From Candidatus Gastranaerophilales bacterium (GTDB lineage: Bacteria; Cyanobacteriota; Vampirovibrionia; Gastranaerophilales; Gastranaerophilaceae), in NCBI GenBank assembly GCA_947589115.1, contig CANPZP010000013.1, positions 1 through 38,427 of the forward strand: 38,427 bases of DNA, given 5' to 3'. The number at the start of each line of letters is the position of its first letter. Positions within the stretch are counted from its first letter, which is position 1. Made by a program: the position numbers and the translations under genes. The notes under the pieces were generated by a model. That model saw only the letters and a program-made list of their open reading frames with translations. It was not told the origin of the DNA and made no database searches. Of the stretch, positions 31,760-38,427 are shown piece by piece.

Positions 31760-33424
31760 CTACGATTTTTCTATCCAACTCTTTAATTCTTTAAGAGTCT
31801 TTTCACTATCCCCTCTTTGTATATCGGACGAAACTTCTTCAATTACATCATCCAATGAATTATTTGAATTGCTTCTGTCCCTCATTTTTTCAATTTGCAA
31901 TTGTTTTTGCTGTTCCAAAAGTTCTTGGGTCAAAATTGTTTGTTTCTCGATTAATTCTGCCGCTTTTAAATTTACATCAACAATTTGTTGTTCTTGTTCA
32001 TTAGATTTTATTTTTAATTTTTTAAGCTCCTCTTCCTGTTCATAAGAAGAATCCTGCAATTTTTTATGAACAAAAACGAATCCTACAAACAATCCGATAA
32101 TGATTAGAGCAACAGCAAGCCACCACGGATTACCCGATGAAGCCGGCACAGGCAGATTTACAGGTCTGTCTGCCGCCAAATACGGATCAATTGTTTCAGC
32201 ATATGCAATAGAAACATCATCAGGTGAGACCTTAGGTGATGCAGCCTTTGCTATCTGATATTTCAATTCTTTTTCCGTCATATTTGTCGGCATTGCATCA
32301 GCATTCATTGTTACCGCAATTGATATTTTTTCTATTATTCCCGTTTTATAATATTCTGTCGTATGAGTTTTACCCACACCATATGTAGTTTCAGTAGCAT
32401 TTCTTGAATAGTTTTTATTTTGTGTTGAACTTGATGATGATGTTTGAAGCCCGTTGGGAAGATAAACACTAACCGCATCAGAACCTTTATTTGAGTCTTG
32501 TGAATTATCTCCTAAACCTTCATTAAATGTCTGCTCTACTACAGGAGTTTTATTCTCCGAATCATATGAAATACTTGTAGTTTCTTTAGGCACCTGATTC
32601 AAAAACGTACTTACCGTAACAACATAATTCCCGTGACCTAAAAGCATATCAAGCTGAGAAGCCACTTTATTCTGCATATATGAATCATTTTCCTGTACTT
32701 TAGATATCTGATCATCAATTGCTTTTACTAAACTGTTATATACATTACCGTTAGAATCAGTAATGGAAATATTTTCAGCTTCCAAATCAATCACACTGCC
32801 CATTAATAAGCTTTTTATAGCTTTAATAATAGAGCTGTCAAGTTTAACTCCGGCAGCAACCGTTAACATTACGGTTGCGCTTATAGGTTTTTTATCGGCT
32901 TTAAACATAGTATTTTCAGGAATTGAAACCAAAACAGAAGCATTATCAATTCCGGGCATTTGCCTGATTAATCTTGACAATTCACCGTTGACGGCACGTG
33001 CAAGTTTTATTCTTTTATCTTCTCTTGTTGATGTAAAATCATTTTTATCAAAGATTTCAAGCCCTACATTTTGGTCAACCAAGCCGCTTTTTACGACCAA
33101 TAACAATGCAGCATCTCTTTGGGAATTTGTATATTTTCCGCCTTCTAAGAATACCGTGGTTTTAGAGCCGTCAGCTCTTCTTTTTGACTGGATTTGCTGG
33201 CGAGCCAACAAGGTCTGTATTTCTATTGCCTTGCCTTGATTATCAGTGGTGACAATATCAAATGATTCCTTTTGTATTTTATCAATGGTAGCACCTGCTC
33301 CGTTTGATGACTTTGCTCCGCCCGCAAGTACCGCAAACAAAACTATTATAATTAACAGTGCTGCGGCAGCTCCTATTACGGAATATAATATTGTCTTATT
33401 TTGCAATAATTCTTTAAAATTCAT
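31760..33424 (-). CDS. fliF: Flagellar MS-ring protein FliF
   Basis: 554 residues, normal length. A first transmembrane helix (about 13-34) and a second near 428-450 (WWLAVALIIIGLFVGFVFV) flank the periplasmic ring-building motifs, such as FDKNDFTSTREDKRIKLARAVNGEL and the MPGIDNASVLVSIPE segment. A charged coiled coil follows the second helix. The cytoplasmic tail ends ELKSWIEKS, the part that normally binds FliG. FliF is the assembly platform of the basal body. It starts 84 bases after fliE, with a possible weak TATAAT in that gap. Confidence 0.95.
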   Translation of the reverse strand: MNFKELLQNKTILYSVIGAAAALLIIIVLFAVLAGGAKSSNGAGATIDKIQKESFDIVTTDNQGKAIEIQTLLARQQIQSKRRADGSKTTVFLEGGKYTNSQRDAALLLVVKSGLVDQNVGLEIFDKNDFTSTREDKRIKLARAVNGELSRLIRQMPGIDNASVLVSIPENTMFKADKKPISATVMLTVAAGVKLDSSIIKAIKSLLMGSVIDLEAENISITDSNGNVYNSLVKAIDDQISKVQENDSYMQNKVASQLDMLLGHGNYVVTVSTFLNQVPKETTSISYDSENKTPVVEQTFNEGLGDNSQDSNKGSDAVSVYLPNGLQTSSSSSTQNKNYSRNATETTYGVGKTHTTEYYKTGIIEKISIAVTMNADAMPTNMTEKELKYQIAKAASPKVSPDDVSIAYAETIDPYLAADRPVNLPVPASSGNPWWLAVALIIIGLFVGFVFVHKKLQDSSYEQEEELKKLKIKSNEQEQQIVDVNLKAAELIEKQTILTQELLEQQKQLQIEKMRDRSNSNNSLDDVIEEVSSDIQRGDSEKTLKELKSWIEKS

Positions 33425-33508
33425 AAATCCCTAATCTAAATATATACTTTCATCCACTTGATATTATACTATTTTTTTAAAAAAAGGGTAATATCTTTAC
33501 AATTACAT

Positions 33509-33850
33509 TTATATAGAAATTTGCATAACCGTATTATAAGCATTAACTACTTTTGAAGTGATTTGGCTCGCCATGGTAATACCTAACTCAGCTTTAGTTA
33601 TTGCAGCCATTACATCATGTATATCAACTTCCGAGCTTCCTGTTATTTGCTGGTTTAATAATTGGTCGGGTTTTTGAACTTCGTTATTCAAATTGCTTAC
33701 TAAACCGGATAAAACCGTTTTAAAATCACTATCCGGTGATTCACTCAAAGAACTTACACCAAATCCTTTTTGAGAAAATTCGTCAATAGGCATTGACCTT
33801 GATAAATCGGAAAAAATGTTAATATTTGGAACTAACTTACTTTCAAGCAT
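33509..33850 (-). CDS. fliE: Flagellar MS-ring/rod junction protein FliE
   Basis: 113 residues. The C-terminal half carries the FliE signature (DIHDVMAAITKAELGITMASQITSKVVNAY...). The N-terminal 45 residues are variable, as is common. FliE joins the MS ring to the rod. AAAGGT precedes the ATG at 33850. It lies between the transglycosylase gene and fliF. Confidence 0.93.
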   Translation of the reverse strand: MLESKLVPNINIFSDLSRSMPIDEFSQKGFGVSSLSESPDSDFKTVLSGLVSNLNNEVQKPDQLLNQQITGSSEVDIHDVMAAITKAELGITMASQITSKVVNAYNTVMQISI

Positions 33851-33868
33851 TTATACTTACCTTTCATA

Positions 33869-34594
33869 TTATAAATAATTAGCCATTATATTTCTTACAT
33901 AATTTTGAGTTTCTTTAAAAGGCGGAACGCCGTCATATTTATCCACATTGCCGGGACCTGCATTATAAGCCGCAAGGGCTAATATAATATTTCCGTTATA
34001 ACGTTCCATCATACTTTTTAGATATTTAACTCCGCCTTCCACATTTTGAACAGGGTTAAAAGGATCTGTCACTCCCAGTGATTTTGCGGTTGACGGCATT
34101 AATTGCATTAATCCCTGCGCTCCGGCTGATGATTTTGCCTTCGGATTAAATCCTGATTCTTGCTTAATTAATGCATTTACCAGTTTTTCATCCACTCCGT
34201 ATTTTTTTGATACTTTTGATATTAAATCTCTTATTTGTGATTTATCATTATAATTTGAAGGCAATATGGGAGTATACAAAGAAAGTGAATCATCATCATC
34301 CAAAAAGAAGTTTTCGCCGGTAAAGTTATTTTCCAATTTTACGGCATCGACTTGTTTTGTTGTAAGGTTGCCGAATTTAACTAAACCGTCTGTTTTTGGC
34401 TTATTAATATCAAATCTGGTATGAACATCCAAAGAAGAATTCATAACATCTTTAAAAGTTCTTAACTCTTCACCATCGGGAAATTCAACGGAATTAGTTT
34501 TTGTCTGTACAAAATTACTTAATTGCTGTGCTCTTGCAACAGCCGCCTGCTGTCCCGAACTGTTTAATAAACTTTGTATTATCCCTGTAAACAT
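33869..34594 (-). CDS. SLT-family lytic transglycosylase in the flagellar operon
   Basis: 241 residues. The C-terminal domain (about 120-241) is a GH23/SLT lytic transglycosylase: catalytic Glu146 in IKQESGFNP, then [21 protein letters not shown], and the closing [13 protein letters not shown]. The N-terminal 115 residues have no signal peptide and no known domain, but resemble a flagellar rod-type export segment ([10 protein letters not shown]). Its place between flgC and fliE suggests that it opens peptidoglycan for the rod, as FlgJ does elsewhere, and is exported by the flagellar apparatus. Confidence 0.88.
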   Translation of the reverse strand: MFTGIIQSLLNSSGQQAAVARAQQLSNFVQTKTNSVEFPDGEELRTFKDVMNSSLDVHTRFDINKPKTDGLVKFGNLTTKQVDAVKLENNFTGENFFLDDDDSLSLYTPILPSNYNDKSQIRDLISKVSKKYGVDEKLVNALIKQESGFNPKAKSSAGAQGLMQLMPSTAKSLGVTDPFNPVQNVEGGVKYLKSMMERYNGNIILALAAYNAGPGNVDKYDGVPPFKETQNYVRNIMANYL

Positions 34595-34616
34595 AACATA
34601 CTTACCTTATCAGAAT

Positions 34617-35060
34617 TTATGTGCCGATAGAAGCTGCCCTATCTGCCATTGCTTTACTCATACTCAAAATAGCCAAACTTGCTTCATAAGCTCTTTGTGC
34701 CATTATAGCATCCGTAATTTCCACCAGCGGATCAACATTTGAGGTTCTTATATAACCGTTTTCATCCGCATCCGGATGTCCGGGCTTATATAATTTATCA
34801 CCCAATGTAGGGTCCTCAACTATTCCCGCCATTGCGACACTTCCTGTGGAATACGGCAATGTTCCCGCACCAAAAGTTGTTTCTTTCATTTGATTCATTA
34901 CACTTAGAAACGAGCTTCTGTCAGTCGCAACCACAAGCGGTATTTTTCTTACATAATTCGGTGTATCAAGATTGGCTATATTTCTTGAATTGATATCCAA
35001 TCTCATACCATGTACTCTAAGGCCGTCACAGCCTATATTCATTGCACTAAATATTCCCAT
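34617..35060 (-). CDS. flgC: Flagellar proximal rod protein FlgC
   Basis: 147 residues. The N-terminal rod motif is MRLDINSRNIANLDTPNYVRK. Central DPLVEITDAIMAQRAYEASL and a helical C-terminus, SMSKAMADRAASIGT, match FlgC. Its ATG overlaps the flgB stop (TAATG), so the two rod genes are coupled. Confidence 0.95.
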   Translation of the reverse strand: MGIFSAMNIGCDGLRVHGMRLDINSRNIANLDTPNYVRKIPLVVATDRSSFLSVMNQMKETTFGAGTLPYSTGSVAMAGIVEDPTLGDKLYKPGHPDADENGYIRTSNVDPLVEITDAIMAQRAYEASLAILSMSKAMADRAASIGT

Positions 35061-35413
35061 TAGCTGTTACCCATATTTATTACTGTTCTCATTTGTGTTA
35101 TTAAAGAAGTCATTCTTCTTGTTGCTATTGTGAAAAGTACTGAATTTTTCTGCATTTCAGATAATTCTCTTGCAACATCAATTCTTTCCGTCGAACTTTC
35201 ATCCACAGATATGGGAGAAGGTCCCATTTTATGTGCTAAATTTGTTTCCAACGGGTCTGAATATGCACCTAAATACTGTGAAAAAGATACATCTTTTCTT
35301 CTGTAATTCGGAGTATTCATATTCGCAACATTTGATGCCAGAGCTTTATGTCTTTCGGTTATCAAATCCATTGCTTTTAATGTATTGCCCATAGGGTCGT
35401 GCGGTATTATCAT
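35060..35413 (-). CDS. flgB: Flagellar proximal rod protein FlgB
   Basis: 117 residues. The N-terminal motif is HKALASNVANMNTPNYRRKDVSF, and the C-terminal helix contains LSEMQKNSVLFTIATRRM, both typical of FlgB. The length is near the lower end for the family. It precedes flgC with a one-base overlap and follows the flgG-like gene by 13 bases. Confidence 0.94.
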   Translation of the reverse strand: MIIPHDPMGNTLKAMDLITERHKALASNVANMNTPNYRRKDVSFSQYLGAYSDPLETNLAHKMGPSPISVDESSTERIDVARELSEMQKNSVLFTIATRRMTSLITQMRTVINMGNS

Positions 35414-35426
35414 TTACTCACCTTCT

Positions 35427-36140
35427 TTATTGATTCAATTGAAGTGCTTTTGAATACATATCATTGATAGTTTTCATTACTTTGAAGCTTGCCAGCATTG
35501 ATGCATTCAGTCTTAACATTGAATTAACTTCATTCAGCATATCAACATTGGTTACTTCTATATTTCCCTGTTTAAATCTTGAATGGTTTTTTAATAATAA
35601 AGGTTCTCCTGATTCAACAGTTAAATAAAATTTGTTATTATCACCTTTTTTTAACCCTTCGGGATTTTGGAAATTAACCAACGGAATATTGCCTAATATT
35701 TCGACCTCAGTTCCGTCATTAGAAATTATTTCCACGTCGCCGTTAGGTTTAATTACAAAGTTATCATAGTTTACCGGAACCTGAATCCCGTCGCCGACCA
35801 AATAACCGTCATTAGTTATTAAATAACCGTCTTTGTCAACTTTAAAAGAACCTTCTCTTGTATATGATACATCACCGTTAGGAGAAGTCACGGGAATAAA
35901 TCCGACACCGTCAATAGCAACATCAAATTCTCTTGATGTTCTTTGTATTGCTCCGGGGCTGAAATCAGTACGTTCTACACCTGTCAGATACCCGTTTTCA
36001 TCAAGCATCTGCTCAAATCTTACATTTTTATATCCGTTTGTATTATAATTTGAAACGTTTGTTGATATATACCCCATTTTCTCAAATTGGAGTTCCGAAT
36101 TGATTATTCCTCTGTTAATTATGCCTTGAAGTGTTGTCAT
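35427..36140 (-). CDS. flgG: Flagellar hook-basal body rod protein, FlgG-like
   Basis: 237 residues of the FlgE/F/G family: an N-terminal MGYISTNVSNYNTNGYKNVRF rod motif, the central beta domain (VAIDGVGFIPVTSPNGDVSYTREGSF), and a C-terminal helix EVTNVDMLNEVNSMLRLNASM. Somewhat shorter than usual FlgG (about 260). Identified as the distal rod protein because the C-terminal signature is complete; FlgF is the alternative. AAAGGT for this gene overlaps the end of the upstream gene. Confidence 0.82.
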   Translation of the reverse strand: MTTLQGIINRGIINSELQFEKMGYISTNVSNYNTNGYKNVRFEQMLDENGYLTGVERTDFSPGAIQRTSREFDVAIDGVGFIPVTSPNGDVSYTREGSFKVDKDGYLITNDGYLVGDGIQVPVNYDNFVIKPNGDVEIISNDGTEVEILGNIPLVNFQNPEGLKKGDNNKFYLTVESGEPLLLKNHSRFKQGNIEVTNVDMLNEVNSMLRLNASMLASFKVMKTINDMYSKALQLNQ

Positions 36141-36151
36141 TTATTACCTTT

Positions 36152-36841
36152 CTAGTTCGTTAACGATGAGATGGCTCTTTGTAAATTTGAATTTTGTATC
36201 GTATATAATTGTCTGTTAGCTTCAAAAGTCTTAGGATATGGCATGGCTTGAATAAATTCGGATTGCAGACTGACATTAGAATATTCATTATAACCTTGTC
36301 TTACATTCGGAGATAAAACAGCAATACCGTCTTGAGTTACAACGCTCAATATTCCGGCTAATTCCATTTCACGTGTTTTGTTATTTAAAACCCGTACCGT
36401 ACCGTTTAAATCAATAGAAATATCTTCAAGTTTCTCGGGAATACAAGGCAAAACCAAGGGAGTACCGTTATTAGTTAACACTTTAGACCCGTCTAAAGAC
36501 AGGATTTCTCCCTCTTTATTCATTTTAAACCTGCCGTCACGTGTTAATTTAATTCCGTCTTTTGTCAGTATTTGAAAATATCCTTTTTCCGCAAGCGCAA
36601 CATCTAAAGGATTTTCCGTTAAACCAAGCCTGCCGACGGTATCATCCGTAGTTGTTGATATTGCATCCTCACCTAAAAACTCGGCAAATGAAGATACTAC
36701 GGGTATTTTCCTTTGATACCCGACTTTATCAAATCCGACAACATTTTCGTTTGTTATACCCATCAAAACTTCTTGCATGCGCATTGCTCGTATGTTGTCA
36801 ACTATTCCGGATTTATAAAAATGTACTGAGCCGTTTATCAT
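36152..36841 (-). CDS. flgF: Flagellar rod protein, FlgF-like
   Basis: 229 residues of the same family as its downstream neighbour. The N-terminal motif is diverged (MGITNENVVGFDKVGYQRK). The central part has VALAEKGYFQILTKDGIKLTRDGRF with GEILSLDGSKVLTNNGTPL, and the C-terminus is SNVSLQSEFIQAMPYPKTFEANRQ. By order and divergence it is most likely FlgF, but FlgG/FlgF assignment is not secure. It is the first gene of the flagellar run. No sigma-28 or sigma-54 promoter was recognised upstream of its AGGGG site. Confidence 0.78.
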   Translation of the reverse strand: MINGSVHFYKSGIVDNIRAMRMQEVLMGITNENVVGFDKVGYQRKIPVVSSFAEFLGEDAISTTTDDTVGRLGLTENPLDVALAEKGYFQILTKDGIKLTRDGRFKMNKEGEILSLDGSKVLTNNGTPLVLPCIPEKLEDISIDLNGTVRVLNNKTREMELAGILSVVTQDGIAVLSPNVRQGYNEYSNVSLQSEFIQAMPYPKTFEANRQLYTIQNSNLQRAISSLTN

Positions 36842-36909
36842 ACTATTTACCCCTTTTTCCCTCTTTTTAATGATATAATATTGAAAGTCAATTGTTGTCG
36901 TTTTTTCGG

Positions 36910-36938
36910 TTGATAATTATAATATTATTTAATACAAT
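36910..36938 (+). promoter_or_regulatory. Promoter of the SpoIID-type gene
   Basis: TTGATA (36910-36915), a 17-base spacer, and TACAAT (36933-36938), each 5 of 6 to consensus, giving a leader of about 80 bases. A second candidate, CTGACC-N17-TAAAAT, lies closer to the gene. The 181-base gap to the divergent flagellar operon presumably holds both promoters. Confidence 0.5.
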
Positions 36939-37022
36939 TTCATCCGTTTATAGGAGATTTCTGACCTCGTTTTTAATGTATGATAAAATATTATAAAGAT
37001 TAAATAATAACGGTTTTGGGAA

Positions 37023-37895
37023 ATGTATATCAAAAAAATTATATTTATAATCCTTACTCTTCTTATATTTAACCTAAGAGCAGAAGCAATAAAAATAGGG
37101 ATACAGCCTGATGTAAAAGAGGTTAAAATTGCTGCCTCCGTTGCCGCAGAAATATATGACGGATATAAAAATAAACTGTTATATGAAATACGTCCGATGC
37201 AATATTATATTTTTAAAATCAAAAACGGACAAATTACGGTAAATATCGACAGAAAAAATATAAATTTATCAACCGGTCAGGTAATAATAAAAACAAAATC
37301 AGCAGGATTTTTATGCACAAAAAAAACTTGGTACAGAGGTAAATTCTTACTTCAAAACAGAAGCGGAAATACAATGACACTTGTAAATGACTTACCGCTT
37401 GAAGAGTATTTAAAAGGAGTTGTTCCGTCGGAAATGCCTTCAAAATGGAACAATGAAGCACTAAAAGCTCAGGCAATAGCCGCAAGAAGCTATGCTGTTG
37501 CGACTTCGGCGGCAGGAAAACACGCTTCTCAAGGCTTCGATTTAGTTGATACAACCCAAGACCAAGCATATGGAGGCGCAAGTGCCGAAAAAAGAGCAAC
37601 ATCAAAAGCAGTAGAAGATACTAAAGGGATTGTACTCGTTCAGAATAAAAAAGTATTACCCACCTATTATCACGCAAGCTCAGGCGGGGAAACAAAAGTA
37701 TGGAATTCGGGAAGCTCATTTCTTAAATCCGTACCCTCCTTTGATGCAGGCACAAAAAAGAACGGACACGGGGTCGGGATGAGTCAGCACGGCGCTAATA
37801 ATATGGCAGCTAAAGGCTATAACGCATACCAAATACTTAGCTACTTTTATAAGGACTTTAAATTCGCAAAACTTAGTGACAGCTGGGACCTTTAA
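37023..37895 (+). CDS. Short SpoIID/LytB-domain protein (peptidoglycan-acting)
   Basis: 290 residues. A signal peptide (about 1-22, ending RAEA) precedes a SpoIID domain with the catalytic Glu137 in EEYLKGVVPSEMP, followed by ALKAQAIAARSYAVA, TQDQAYGG, HASSGGETK and the closing NGHGVGMSQHGA. SpoIID of Bacillus is a lytic transglycosylase that acts on stripped glycans during engulfment; relatives occur in cyanobacteria and other non-sporulators. Here the stretch between SGGETKVW and GHGVGMSQ is only about 25 residues, much shorter than in SpoIID, so the substrate-groove insert seems lost. Periplasmic wall remodelling is the likely role. Confidence 0.9.
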   Translation: MYIKKIIFIILTLLIFNLRAEAIKIGIQPDVKEVKIAASVAAEIYDGYKNKLLYEIRPMQYYIFKIKNGQITVNIDRKNINLSTGQVIIKTKSAGFLCTKKTWYRGKFLLQNRSGNTMTLVNDLPLEEYLKGVVPSEMPSKWNNEALKAQAIAARSYAVATSAAGKHASQGFDLVDTTQDQAYGGASAEKRATSKAVEDTKGIVLVQNKKVLPTYYHASSGGETKVWNSGSSFLKSVPSFDAGTKKNGHGVGMSQHGANNMAAKGYNAYQILSYFYKDFKFAKLSDSWDL

Positions 37896-37972
37896 AAAGC
37901 TTCTATTTAATAAATTTTATACTTTTCTCGCTAAAACCTTTTACCTCAAAGATTATATAAAATTTTGATTTA

Positions 37973-38427
37973 TTATAATCTTATGGGATAATCACTTTTA
38001 AATTCCCACCCGTCTTTTTCAAGCAGTTGCGTACAATAGTGTAAATCCGTACCTTGTTTACACCAAAAGATATCTGTATCACGACGAGCACTATAGAAAC
38101 AAGAACTTCCACCACAAACTTTTACCCAGTGTATACCCATTTCAGAATTATCATACTGTTGAATATGGAACATAAATACATCACGCCCTTTATAATTCGG
38201 ACCTTTTTCTCCATTAACATCATATAATAAAGTGCAGGTATCCTCATCGCAATATTCACTAAAAACTACCAGTGAGCCGTCATTTAATGAATATATGTAA
38301 TCAGGTGTAATTCCCGCCTCATCTGTTGCCGAAGTAATTTTATATGTTGTATTCTCATGTTTTGTTATAGGTAAGCTGCTTAAATACTTATTCCACCATA
38401 AATCTAAATTATTATCTTTATATACAT
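37973..38427 (-). CDS. Pilin-like protein, C-terminal part (runs off the window)
   Basis: The minus-strand frame is open from the window edge to the stop at 37973, giving about 150 residues without the N-terminus. It contains YSLNDGSLVVF, then YDVNGEKGPNYKGRDVFMF, and closes LLEKDGWEFKSDYPIRL. The same two signatures occur in the pilin-like protein at 14851, so the missing part very probably holds a prepilin leader and hydrophobic helix. Several cysteines (EYCDEDTC, VCGGSSC, FWCK, YCTQ) suggest disulphides. An ATG at 38173 is internal, not the start. Confidence 0.82.
   Translation of the reverse strand, partial: VYKDNNLDLWWNKYLSSLPITKHENTTYKITSATDEAGITPDYIYSLNDGSLVVFSEYCDEDTCTLLYDVNGEKGPNYKGRDVFMFHIQQYDNSEMGIHWVKVCGGSSCFYSARRDTDIFWCKQGTDLHYCTQLLEKDGWEFKSDYPIRL

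Noticed and set aside
33472-33485. T7A7 palindrome in the fliE-fliF gap
   Set aside because: Simple A/T run; no GC stem for a terminator, and fliF follows in the same operon.
36842-37022. Search for sigma-28 or sigma-54 promoter before the flagellar operon
   Set aside because: No TAAA-N15-GCCGATAA or GG-N10-GC pattern found on the minus strand; the only decent promoter seen faces the SpoIID-type gene.
1-38427. CRISPR array, insertion sequence, prophage, tRNA or rRNA
   Set aside because: No regularly spaced repeats, transposase, integrase, phage structural gene or tRNA-like cloverleaf was seen on reading both strands.

Overview
This 38.4 kb window is AT-rich DNA from a Gram-negative-type bacterium. 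My best placement is a non-photosynthetic cyanobacterial relative (Melainabacteria/Gastranaerophilales). Three things suggest this: pilin-like proteins with an 'FTLAEVLITL' N-terminus and a 'DVNG-KGPN' C-terminal region; several lineage-type proteins of unknown function with short N-terminal 'MxIxxV' segments; and a lysA-cdaA pair, which I recall as a cyanobacterial-type neighbourhood. kdsC/kdsD indicate a Kdo-containing LPS, and a large flagellar cluster indicates motility. No tRNA, rRNA, insertion sequence, prophage or CRISPR array was seen.

Layout. (1) 1-6.3 kb, mostly plus strand: a secreted TPR protein, the GTPase engB, a small secreted protein on the minus strand, then the tight run lysA-cdaA-eda-like. 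(2) 6.3-8.3 kb, minus strand: a two-gene SOS unit made of a self-cleaving LexA/UmuD-type repressor and a UmuC-type polymerase. A 20-bp perfect palindrome overlaps a near-consensus promoter, and the transcript is probably leaderless. (3) 8.3-10.4 kb, minus strand: rpsL-rpsG with a structured leader, and a repeat-containing protein of unknown function. (4) 10.5-17 kb: an XRE regulator, a rluD-type/lspA cluster, coaX, a pilin-like gene with a nine-C tract between its ribosome binding site and its reading frame, and kdsC-kdsD. (5) 17.1-21.2 kb: two tandem M49-type (dipeptidyl peptidase III-like) zinc peptidase paralogues and a small Cys-rich protein. (6) 21.2-26.5 kb: dprA-topA-aroE, a Pro/His-rich secreted protein, and yajQ. 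(7) 26.5-36.8 kb: an eleven-gene minus-strand flagellar operon, flgF-flgG-flgB-flgC-SLT-fliE-fliF-fliG-fliH-flhA-fliI. (8) 37-38.4 kb: a short SpoIID-type protein and the C-terminal part of a second pilin-like protein that runs off the window.

How it fits together: the flagellar genes encode the MS ring, the rod, the export gate and the export ATPase, plus a muramidase for crossing the wall. The SOS pair looks like an autoregulated mutagenesis module. Pilin-like proteins plus DprA hint at surface pili and DNA uptake.

The observations I would follow up first are the poly-C tract in front of the pilin (possible phase variation, or a sequencing error), the LexA/UmuD hybrid with its operator-promoter and its internal terminator before umuC, the recently homogenised M49 pair, the FliG homologue without a recognisable motor domain, and the two alternative folds of the rpsL leader.
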